Positions 1 to 7,740 of a DNA stretch of 64,000 nucleotides are shown here, one piece after another (position 1 is the first letter of the stretch; every line of letters starts with the position of its first letter). The stretch lies in assembly GCA_905178155.1 (NCBI GenBank), contig CAJINV010000006.1, positions 1,117,876 through 1,181,875 of the forward strand, given 5' to 3'. The position numbers and the translations under genes are program-made. The DNA comes from Amoebophrya sp. A120. Its lineage: Eukaryota > Sar > Dinophyceae > Syndiniales > Amoebophryaceae. Under the pieces are notes generated by a model. The model saw nothing but the letters and a program-made list of their open reading frames with translations, did not search any database and was not told where the DNA came from.

Positions 1-212
1 CCCCGGGACCCGGAGGTCGGAGGTTTCGGGGACCCCGGGACCCGGAGGTCGGAGGTTTCGGGGACCGCGGGGCGCGGAGGTCGGAGGTTTCGGGGACCCC
101 GGGGCGCGGAGGTCGGAGGTTTCGGGGACCTCGGGGACAGGTCGCGGAGGTTTTGGGCGGGAGGTTTCGGGAGTTGGGGTTGGAGGTCGCGGGAGTTGTT
201 GGTGGAGGTTTC
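1..212. repeat. GC-rich tandem repeat
   Basis: About six degenerate tandem units of roughly 31-33 bp built on GGAGGTCGGAGGTTTCGGGG, decaying towards the right end. No coding frame is supported. Such arrays often break assemblies, so the truncated element and gene that follow may reflect a contig edge. Confidence 0.85.
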
Positions 213-284
213 TGGAGGTGTGCGTTAAAATTTTTTGTTCTATACTTATCATTCGCGCTGTAACGTTACACTTGGATTCTAAAA

Positions 285-511
285 AAAATGCTGTCTCTGG
301 ATTCTAAAAAAATTTGTATTGCATGGCCAGCAAGTGCAAGAGGGCTCCAGTTTGTGCTACGCGGAGAGGGCATTTCTCATGCCGTAGAGGCATCGCAAAT
401 TGTTCTAAAAATCTGTGATGCTAGGGCATGCATCACAGACATCATGGGTCATTCAAAATATGCATGACAAACCTGGCAATCTTCCAGAACCAGACATTTT
501 CGCAGTTGATA
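285..511. mobile_element. Introner family A, left end missing
   Basis: The right part matches family A and ends CCAGAACCAGACATTTTCGCAGTTGATA. The first 35-40 bp, including the left inverted repeat, are absent; instead a 14-bp direct repeat (GGATTCTAAAAAAA at about 274 and 299) lies at the junction. It is either a decayed copy or an assembly junction. It borders the first recognisable exon of the gene ending at 1473. Confidence 0.7.
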
Positions 512-1473
512 TGGTACTCGCCCAAAGTATTCTGACTTGCCCGCCAGGGGGCCGCAAGATTTCGGGTGGGTGCGGTACGGCGGTGACCCTCTTCCGGAGG
601 ACCGGATTGACGATCCTTCGGGGGGGCCGGGGACCCTATATGGATGTGTCAGGATCGAAATCGACAAAGTCGAAAAATTTGTGATGCGTGCTCGCAAATG
701 AGACCGATTGTAAGCCTGTTTAGGGGCTGGCATGCAATGTGCTGCCAGAGTAGTATGACAGGAGCAGTCTTCTTTGCCCAAACAGCATGACAGACTGGTT
801 TTGGGTGCTCCCGAAATTTGTCACGCGCCACTTACAAACTGGGGCTTCAACTGGTATCGATTTTTTTTTATGCATCCCAAAATTTTCGACTTTGTCAATT
901 TCGAATTCGATTCTGACACTTCCATACCTTAACCTTGCGAGGCCCCACCCCGTTCACCGAGGTCATTGTTCAGCCGCCGCCGCCAAGCCAGATATCACAA
1001 GAAAAAGTGTTAACGTTACCGGCCTTCACAGATTGCAGTCATGCATCACAAATGTAGCCCAGTATGCCTTCATGCTATGCATGACAAATTTTGGCATGTT
1101 TTGCGATGCATTACTGCATCACAAATTCGAATTCCGTTAACGTTAATACTTTTTGATTCCAGAGCGCCAGACTCCAGGAGACCGTGTTGTTCTGAAGATT
1201 GTCGCCAAGAACGTGCCCCCCGAGAATATCCAGATGCCGGATCTGCTTTTGCCCGCCCCGGGAAATTGGGCGCCCCCGTTTCCGGTTACCCAAGTCGAAC
1301 TCCAGTTGTGCACAGATGAAGCTCGCAGCTCATCTTCCAGCTTGTGCAAGCTGTTGCAAAGGAATGGTAGCTCTGCTCGCGCGACCGTTCGCGTTCGCCT
1401 CATAGTATCGCAAAGCACCAGAGATGACGTAGCAGTTGAGCGGTACGACCTCGCGTTTGTTGTGGGCGGCTAA
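512..1473 (+). CDS. 3' end of an unidentified gene (exons 512-638, 932-992, 1172-1473)
   Basis: Function not recognised. Joining the three exons across two introners gives about 162 residues in one frame ending at TAA 1471-1473. The first part is Pro/Asp/Gly-rich (PSGGPGT), then comes a PPPPS stretch, then a more ordered region (GDRVVLKIVAKN, VTQVELQLC) and the end LAFVVGG. Only this frame runs through both joints and gives a balanced composition. The 5' end is not recoverable: the upstream flank is a damaged introner and a tandem repeat. There is no signal peptide or membrane segment in what is visible. It could be the end of another large surface protein or an unrelated gene. Confidence 0.6.
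639..926. mobile_element. Introner family D
   Basis: 288 bp with TATGGATGTGTCAGGATCG at the left and its inverted form at the right. The flanks cccta/cctta are a 5-bp TSD with one mismatch. Excision joins PSGGPGTL to TLRGPTPF. Confidence 0.85.
993..1166. mobile_element. Introner family M
   Basis: 174 bp; left TATCACAAGAAAAAGTGTTA, right inverted arm CGTTAACGTTAATACTTTTT followed by a diverged end. TSD ccaga is perfect (988-992 and 1167-1171). Excision joins QPPPPSQ to TPGDRVV. The same family occurs at 11136. Confidence 0.8.
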
Positions 1474-1554
1474 GCAAGTAGCTAGAGAACGCGTGGTAAG
1501 TGAAGGGACTTGCTTTATGCATCTTGAAATTTCAATTTGTCTTCTTCTCTTCAT

Positions 1555-1624
1555 CGGCCCGAGCGAAGCCGGGAGCGTGGGTATTACAAAGGGTCGGCCC
1601 CCGTATGCGTGCAACCCTTGGGCC
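1555..1624. repeat. GC-rich foldback repeat, copy 1
   Basis: Left arm CGGCCCGAG pairs with right arm CTTGGGCCG (one G-U pair), with a GC-rich interior and a GTATTACAAAGG loop region. It follows a CTTCTTCTC tract, as do copies 2 and 5. Confidence 0.7.
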
Positions 1625-1784
1625 GTGACTCTCCGGCGGCTCGAAAATCTATGGAAAAGAAAAAGGCGCTGTCGACGTAGTTTGTAGCAGGCAAGGTAGC
1701 GGAGGCGCTGCGGAGTATGCGCCCGCCGCAGCCCCCAAAAACCAAGAATAGAAAGCCAGGCAAAATTTATCTTCTTCTCCATTT

Positions 1785-1855
1785 CGGCCCGAGCGACGCC
1801 GGGGGCGCGGGTATTAAAAAGAACCGGCCCCCTTGCGCGTGTAACCCTCGGGCCG
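1785..1855. repeat. GC-rich foldback repeat, copy 2
   Basis: Arms CGGCCCGAG and CTCGGGCCG are perfect 9-bp complements. The interior contains GTATTAAAAAGAACCGGCCC. Confidence 0.75.
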
Positions 1856-2006
1856 CGACTCTCCGGCGGCCCGGAAATCCCGGAAAAAAAAAAGAAAGGC
1901 GCCGCCCCCGCCGTAGGTTGCGGGCATGCGAAAGCGTTGCGGAGCTGCCGCCGCAGCGCCGAAACACCATGGAAGCCCGTAGATTTTTTTTTTTCTCTAT
2001 TCACTT

Positions 2007-2080
2007 CGGCCCGAGCTTCGCCGGGGGCGCGGACATTAAAAAGCGTGGGCCGGCCCCTTATGCGTGTAACACTTTGGCCG
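2007..2080. repeat. GC-rich foldback repeat, copy 3
   Basis: Diverged copy; left arm CGGCCCGAG is intact and the right arm has decayed to CTTTGGCCG. Confidence 0.65.
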
Positions 2081-2114
2081 TGACACTCCCGAGGCGCGAA
2101 AACCTCGAAAGCCT

Positions 2115-2290
2115 AAACTCCTGCAAACCTCTATTGAGTGACCATGAATCTAGTGCGAGGGACTGTCTGTTTCTAGCCCGAAAACAAGTGGTCGGAAACG
2201 CAGCCCATTTGTGTCTTTGTCTGGCGCTGGAGATAGGAATGTTGATTGGTGTAAGTTTACGCCAGTTTGCTCCTACTTTTTTTTGGCACA
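2115..2290. repeat. Diverged duplicated block, copy 1
   Basis: About 175 bp that recurs at 2610-2792. Shared cores include GTGTCTTTGTCTGGCGCTGG-like sequence and CTGTTTCTAGCCCGAAAA. Neither copy has a convincing frame. Confidence 0.7.
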
Positions 2291-2609
2291 TAAAAAACGC
2301 CATTTGGTTATTACTCAAGTCGCATTCGTAAAATTTCTTTTTTGAGAACGCAAGCCGCATCCGGTTTTCTCTTTCTGATACCGCGTCGAGTTTCGTCGCG
2401 AAGCACCGCTGTAATGCATTCCGATGAGACTCTCTTTTTGTGCAGTAAAAAATAATTTATACATTTCTGCGAAGAGAAAGAAGAAGCCCTGACTTCTTCT
2501 CCTGTGGAAAATAAAACGCAAGTCTACAACGACATAGACATGTGCTCGCAGTGACAATCAATCACAAATTTTTGTACAACTCGACGTTGGTTGCGCGGTC
2601 TACTACTCA

Positions 2610-2792
2610 TGGACGAACTCCTCAAACGTCTATTGAGTGGCTATGAATCTAGTTCGAGGGAGTGTCTGTTTCTAGCCCGAAAATAGATGGACGAAAACGC
2701 AGCGCAGTTGTGTCTTTGTGTGGCGCTGGAGATAGAAATGCTGACTGATGTAAGTTTCCGCCAGTTTTCTCGCTCCTTTTTTTTGACGCATA
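2610..2792. repeat. Diverged duplicated block, copy 2
   Basis: Second copy of the block at 2115-2290. It is followed directly by the GCGGAGGCGCTGCGG stretch and foldback copy 4, so the duplication probably covered a larger unit. Confidence 0.7.
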
Positions 2793-2890
2793 GCAATGCA
2801 ACCAGGCAAGCGGAGGCGCTGCGGCGTATTTGACCTCCGCAGCCCCCAAATACTAAGCAAGCCAACCGAAACTTATTTTCTTCCCAACTT

Positions 2891-2961
2891 CGGCCAGGGC
2901 GGCGCTGGGGGCGCGGGTATTAAAAAGGGGCGGCCCCCTTGCGCGTTTGAATCTCGGGCCG
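2891..2961. repeat. GC-rich foldback repeat, copy 4
   Basis: Left arm is changed (CGGCCAGGG) and right arm CTCGGGCCG is intact. It sits about 90 bp upstream of the first SL-RNA-like unit, the same order as copy 5. Confidence 0.7.
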
Positions 2962-3009
2962 CGACATTCCGGCACAAAAACTCGCTTCCGTTGAAGAAAT
3001 CAGAAGCGC

Positions 3010-3265
3010 CGGGCACTGTACTTGCTGCACTTCGCTGAGTATATATGACTCCCAGCCGCTTACTTTTGCCTCAAGGTGAGGGGGCCAGCTGCTCTTTCAG
3101 CTTGGGGCATGCAACCAAAAGTCAATTTTTGTCTGCTCGGCGCAGCGCTTCAAGTATCAATTTTGTAAAACAACTGTGACAGCTTCAGGCGCAATTCATC
3201 AGGTACATCCAGAGACTGGCAGTCATGTTTATACTTATACGCGGACCTTTAACGAGACTGCACAG
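3010..3265. repeat. Duplicated unit around SL-RNA-like copy 1
   Basis: Aligns with 4505-4775 from CTTGCTGC through CAACTGTGACAGC to TATACGCGGACCTTTAA. The two copies differ by many substitutions and small indels, yet both hairpins are kept. Confidence 0.75.
3051..3150 (+). ncRNA. Possible SL-RNA-like gene, copy 1
   Basis: TTTTGCCTCAAG (3064-3075) differs by one base from the end of the dinoflagellate spliced leader (TTTTGGCTCAAG) and is followed directly by GT, as at an SL donor. Downstream come a hairpin (3085-3105, CCAGCTG against CAGCTTGG), a perfect Sm-type site AATTTTTG (3124-3131), and a second hairpin CTGC-TCGGC-GCAG (3133-3145). Donor, hairpin, Sm site, hairpin is an SL/snRNA-like order. 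The 5' half of the leader is poorly kept in this copy. It could be a relic or another small nuclear RNA; no expression evidence. Confidence 0.35.
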
Positions 3266-3269
3266 TTTC

Positions 3270-4190
3270 TCAGGCAGAACAGGAGGAAGAAATAAAAAAT
3301 TGCTAAGATGAAGTACTTACAATTCCAGTCTGTCACAGGGAAAAAAGTCAGGTCCGGTCTAGTGGCAAAGCTTCTATCTTTCCACACTCTACTACCTTGA
3401 CGGTGATTTTTTTTTACTTACTGGCGCACGTGTTCGGTGGTTGTTGGCTTTAGACTGGGGGAAAGAATCCAGTATAGTACTCTTGTTAGCAGCAGGTTGG
3501 TGCTGGCTAAAAGCGTCAGATGGCGATGTCGAGTTTGCGGTATACGAACGTATATCATTTGGCCCTCCGCTAATACGCAACTCCGGCAGTGCTGGGGGCA
3601 TCAGTTTTAGCACGTACATACGTTAGGAGTAGTTTTCTCAGGCTACCAGTAGATGCAGTGGACGAGGATTAGAAAAATGCCCACGACCACAGTTCTTTCG
3701 CAAGTAATGTCAGTAGTTCTGCATCTCGAATATGTCGTCAGCTTTGACGTCTTTCTGGTTTTTCTTTTGTTTTTCTAGCAGTACTAGCTTCAAATAAGTG
3801 TGAGCCCAGGGGTAGCGCAAATAACGGGCCGCGCGGATGTTGACGAGGGTGCAAACAATAAACTTGAAATCAAAGCTGGTTTTCTGAGCGTGTTTTTTCA
3901 TCTGCGAGAGGTGTTTGAAGAGAGGGTTTTTTTTGTTCGTGGAGCTTGGGGAGAAGCCAACGCTGGAAGAGCGTTCCGCAATATGTGTTGTTGCGAGGCG
4001 TTTTTTTTTTGCTAAGCCAGTACATCGGCCGCGATGCATATATTTATGAAATTTTGAACACAAAAATAATTACGCGTGGTTGCTTACTTCACGATTATAC
4101 TTCAGAAGAATCATATTTTTATTTTTTAGAACCAAGGAATATAAAAAAGAGAAAAAATAAAACTGTTGCCCTCCTCGTTCGTCCAGCGAC
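3270..4190. other. Intergenic; first copy of a duplicated 5' region
   Basis: No gene supported. About 3840-3960 resembles 7220-7320: both have aaca..ttgaa.tcaaa, GTGTTTTTTCATCTGC, then a T-run. The end leads into AAAAATAAAACTGT and the copied start of the giant gene at 4192. Confidence 0.55.
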
Positions 4191-4227
4191 CATGCCCTCC
4201 TCGTTCGTCCAGCGTTTGCTGGTGACT
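4158..4227 (+). pseudogene. Copied 5' end of the giant surface-protein gene
   Basis: ATG at 4192 followed by codons for MPSSFVQRLLV is identical to the start at 7741, as is most of the preceding leader (AAAAATAAAACTGT). After 12 codons the sequence diverges into a GC-rich palindrome. Here the leader lacks the family J introner that splits the copy at 7515-7720. A second partial copy of CCTCCTCGTTCGTCCAGCG lies at 4170-4188. Confidence 0.7.
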
Positions 4228-4276
4228 GCCGCGCGGCGAAAGCGCGGCCCGCAGGGCCGCGCTTTCGCCGCGCGGC
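4228..4276. repeat. Perfect 23-bp inverted repeat
   Basis: Arms 4228-4250 and 4254-4276 are exact complements (GCCGCGCGGCGAAAGCGCGG start) around a 3-nt GCA spacer, a very stable hairpin or cruciform. It sits exactly where the copied gene start loses similarity, so it may mark a rearrangement junction. Confidence 0.9.
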
Positions 4277-4429
4277 TGGTTTGGCTTTCGCGCTGGTTAG
4301 ATTTTCGCGCACGCATTTGGTTACCAATATCGCCCTCCGGGCGCGATCTTCATAGCGAAGGGACTTGTTTCTTTATGCAAGACAGCCAGATGAAGAAATT
4401 GAAATTGGTCTTCTACTTCTTCTTTACCT

Positions 4430-4503
4430 CGGCCCGAGCGACGCCGGGGCGGGGGCGGGTATTACAAAGGACCGGCCCTCGTACGCGTGTAACCCTTGGG
4501 CCG
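4430..4503. repeat. GC-rich foldback repeat, copy 5
   Basis: Arms CGGCCCGAG and CTTGGGCCG. The upstream GAAGGGACTTG...TTTATGCA stretch is shared with copy 1. Confidence 0.7.
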
Positions 4504-4504
4504 G

Positions 4505-4775
4505 CCCTGTAGTTGCTGCGCTACGCTAAGTACATACTTATCGTAGCCATTTAATACTTTTACCTCAAGGTCGTGAAGGGGCCAGTTGCTCTTTCAGCTT
4601 GGGGCAAGAATCGAAAGCCAACTTTTTTCTGCTCGGCGCAGCGCTCCAACTATCAACTTACTTTGCAAAACAACTGTGACAGCAGCTTCAGGCCCAATTA
4701 CTCAGGTTGACATGTAGAGAGGATTGGCAGTCATCGATTTATTTACATCTATACGCGGACCTTTAAGGAGATTGT
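4505..4775. repeat. Duplicated unit around SL-RNA-like copy 2
   Basis: Partner of 3010-3265. Similarity continues past the RNA-like part through CAACTGTGACAGC to TATACGCGGACCTTTAA. Confidence 0.75.
4541..4650 (+). ncRNA. Possible SL-RNA-like gene, copy 2
   Basis: TCGTAGCCATTT (4541-4552) matches the 5' part of the dinoflagellate spliced leader, and CTCAAG (4564-4569) followed by GT matches its donor end; about 7 extra bases lie between. Hairpin 1 (4582-4602) carries a C-to-U change that keeps pairing as G-U relative to copy 1. Hairpin 2 (4629-4641) is identical. The Sm-like position reads AACTTTTTTCTG, weaker than in copy 1. The two copies keep complementary halves of the leader, which argues for a common SL ancestor. 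Confidence 0.35.
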
Positions 4776-4838
4776 GTATATGATTCTTAATGGTTGAGCA
4801 CGAACTGCCTCTCCACGCAAGACAGATTCACTGGCTCC

Positions 4839-4927
4839 GCTCCTGTCTTTTTGAAAAATGTATGATGTTTGTTTTGGTCTACTTTTCTGCTCCTGTTTTT
4901 TTGAAAAATGTATGATGTTTGTTTTGG
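4839..4927. repeat. Two-copy 50-bp tandem repeat
   Basis: Units start at 4839 and 4889; each has GCTCCTGT, a T-run and GAAAAATGTATGATGTTTG. Confidence 0.9.
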
Positions 4928-4929
4928 GA

Positions 4930-6080
4930 ATAAGGGTCTGCTTTTTATCGTTTTACTAAATTTGTCATGCAAATTTGCCATTCGGCAACAAATTGCCGCT
5001 CTCGAAAAAAGCATGCTCCTACATCGGTGCTACATCCTGTATGATTTTCAATGGTTTATTTTCTGTCTCTAGAAAGGGCGGGACGCCGGACTTCCCTGCG
5101 CCACAGCCTGCGTTGTTCTAGCTTGGCCCTAATGAAGACCGGCCCCGTGTCGCTACCTAGACACGGGGGCACGGTCCATTTTTCTGGGTCTTTATTCAGG
5201 ACCACTTGTGTATGGCCGATCGCTATTCCCCGATGCTACCACAAATTCGCGCTAGTGCCAGGGATCAAAAACACCTGGCAAGCGGTGCCATTTTTCTGGT
5301 TGTTTGCCCGGCCGCTCCCGTCACCACTTTGCAGAGATTCCTGATCGGCCATTTGCACTAGCATTAGATCCTAAAAACCGCACTACACACCTAAAAACCG
5401 CACCACGCAAGCCGACCTTCCCAGCCCTACCACAGGCCGGGGAGGGAGGCGTGTTGACGAACTACACCAACGTGAGGACACAGAATTCCGAACAGGTTCC
5501 AAAATGCTGGATCCATCGCCCTACACCAGGGCATCAGAGTGCTCGTTGTTGTGTTCGATCGAAATTCCCACTGCACAAGGGCCTGAGATCAACATCACCT
5601 CTGAGAGACTACCGCGTTCATTCTAAACTGAGACCGCCGCCCGGGGACGGCTCCCGGGTTATGCCGCCCCCCCCTTCCCCGCCCGGACAACGGAGATCGA
5701 CCTGCACCTCCCCCTCGACCCGCGCCGAACCTGTCGTCGCCGCGGCGTGCTCTCGCCAGCCCGTGACACTACGACCCCCTGCCGCCCCCCAGCGACCAGC
5801 TACTGCCCGTTCCGCATCGCGCAAGGGCTGAGCGACCGCTAGCTCTCTCGCGGCACAAGCGCCGGCGCCACCGTGCCGGGCCGCCGCCCTACCTGCCCGG
5901 GGGGAATCCTAACCACCCCAAGGGAACGCGCTAGAGCTTGAGGAAGAAAAGAGTCGCTTGTAGCGTCCACAATGTTTTCCACCGTTTGATGAATGGTTTA
6001 TTTTCCTGGATCTTCGTGTATGATTTTCAAATGGTGATCGCGAAAATTTCCATCCAAGCCGAGTGCCCACCACCCAGGCG
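4930..6080. other. Unassigned, partly GC-rich segment
   Basis: No recognised gene. Two clean hairpins are visible: CCCCGTGTC/GACACGGGG at 5143-5168 with an 8-nt loop, and TGCCAGG/CCTGGCA near 5257-5281. 5620-5930 is very GC-rich with long C runs. I considered rDNA but matched no rRNA block. Open frames are Pro/Arg/Ser-rich, as expected from base composition. Confidence 0.4.
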
Positions 6081-6357
6081 TATCAAATGTAAAAATGTCT
6101 GGGTCTGGAAGATTGCCAGGTTTGTCATGCATATTTTGAATGACCCAGGATCGATCTGTGATGCATGCCTTAGCATCACAGATTTTCAGAGGACTTTGTG
6201 ATGTAGTCTCTACCGCATGAGAAATGCCCTCGTCTTCACGGAGCACAAACTGGAGTTGTCCTTTTGCTGGTCATGCAATACAAATTTTTTTAGAATCCAG
6301 AGACAGCATGACAAGTTTGAAATCTTCCAGAGGACCCAGACATTTTTACGTTTGATA
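6081..6357. mobile_element. Introner family A, outside a recognised gene
   Basis: 277 bp with both family A arms and a perfect TSD aggcg (6076-6080 and 6358-6362). The joined flanks have short open frames but no convincing protein, so this is either a gene remnant or a neutral insertion. It is informative because it is not held in place by splicing of a known gene. Confidence 0.85.
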
Positions 6358-7190
6358 AGGCGAGTCGGTCACCTATATCCTGGACACTAAGCAGCTATTG
6401 GCCTCGCTCTCCGAACGCCGATCGTACTGTTCTAGTCCCAGAGCGACCATTTTTTGTGCTTGTGATTTGTCGTTGCACAGTTTGTAATGTCAAGAGTAGA
6501 AGACCTCCCTTGCTGCAGATCCAGCAACGATGGTGGTCTTCTGTTTGTTATGCAAAACCGGCACGGCGCGTGTCGTCCTTGCGATGTATTTTTTTTTTTC
6601 GCCGTAGCTTTATATTTTCTCATTTACATTTTTCGACTTTGATTTTTGGGTACTATCTTCCTTCTTGTTTGAATGAATTAAGAATAACATCTTCATAAAA
6701 ATGATCATATATCAGTCGTGCTTTTGACGATACCGGTAGACGGCTTAATTGCTGAACATGAAAATGTTTGTTTGTATGGATGTTCATGCGTGCCTTTTCT
6801 AGATTATAGCGCTACACCAAGATCGATGTTGTTACAGTTACTTGAATTTTTTGATGAAATGCCACTGCTCTGTTTTTCTGACATTACAACCGTACGTATC
6901 ATCTGTGTATCGCTCCAGTGACTACCGCCAGTGGAGCAACTACTTTTTGTGAATTTCGTTTTCGGGTGAATCGAGGTCGTGCACCTTCGCAAAAGGACAT
7001 CATTTCCGATGGCAGACGCGGTCGCAGGCTCGCATTCGTGCAGCGTCTTGTCCCTGTTCTCCTCTCTCATCATCTGATTTGTGCAGTTGTCTGCAAATAG
7101 ATTTTCCGTTTCGGTACATTTCTCCTACGTCGTCAAACTCAAATGCAAAGTGCGCGTAATTTTTTTTTTGCGATAATCCAATGAATTGCC
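6358..7190. other. Intergenic; no gene supported
   Basis: AT-richer than its surroundings. The one structured site is a nested hairpin: AGAAGACC (6498-6505) with GGTCTTCT (6535-6542), and inside it TTGCTG (6510-6515) with CAGCAA (6522-6527). TTTGTAATG and TTTGTTATGC flank it, resembling introner decamers. Confidence 0.5.
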
Positions 7191-7740
7191 TCTATGCAGC
7201 CTGTGACAGTGAGATACCGCAGGATGAGGGAAACAAATTTGAACTCAAAATTGGCCTCCCGAGTGTGTTTTTTCATCTGCAAAAGCTGTTTGAGAGTTGT
7301 TTTTTTTTTCGCGCGCGATTGGGGGGACGATGGATGGAACAGCGGGGGTGCTGTCACGGTCGGATAAACAGCATGTGAGTAGTTGCGTCGAGAGGTTTTT
7401 TCTGGTAACAAGGACGTTAGTGTTATTGCTCGTGCCCCAAGAAGAAGAACGAATTACCACTGCTACGCGCTGCTTAAGTAGGACACTACAATACTGTAAA
7501 AATAAAACTGTACATATGGAGAGAAAAAAGTTTGTCACAGTCACTAACTTGCAGGCTTTGCATTACAAATTTTCTCAGCATCACAAACTTTCCTTGTATT
7601 GCAGAAACACTAGGGAAATACCTAATGAAGTTTGGCTGTGATGCATTTTTACGCATGACAAACAATTTTGTATTGCAAAAATGCGCATGAGTGATCGTGA
7701 CGAACTTTTTTTCTTTGATAGTACAACTATCACCACCATC
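7191..7740 (+). promoter_or_regulatory. Likely 5' flank and leader of the giant gene
   Basis: Diverged second copy of the region at about 3838-4190, retaining the GTGTTTTTTCATCTGC core, T-run and AAAAATAAAACTGT leader. Conservation of this block only upstream of two copies of the same gene start suggests promoter/leader function. No TATA or initiator motif can be named. A family J introner lies 21 bp before the ATG. Confidence 0.45.
7515..7720. mobile_element. Introner family J in the 5' leader
   Basis: 206 bp; left TATGGAGAGAAAAAAGTTTG, right GAACTTTTTTTCTTTGATA, perfect TSD gtaca. The duplicate leader at 4158-4190 has no element at the matching place. Confidence 0.9.

Larger units (their letters stand above)
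1474..3050. other. Intergenic, repeat-rich; no gene supported
   Basis: The only structure seen is repeats: foldback repeat copies 1-4, a diverged duplication (about 2115-2290 and 2610-2792), and a shared 60-bp stretch (about 1692-1750 and 2803-2865, GCGGAGGCGCTGCGG core). Open frames on both strands here overlap the GC-rich repeats and have repeat-like compositions. Confidence 0.6.

Noticed and set aside
3048-4650. U1 or U4 snRNA
   Set aside because: ATACTT and TATCGTAGCCA look partly like U1 and U4 5' regions, but the rest does not follow; the CTCAAG|GT donor fits a spliced leader better.
4930-5940. Ribosomal RNA fragment
   Set aside because: GC-rich with hairpins, but I could not match any conserved rRNA block on either strand.
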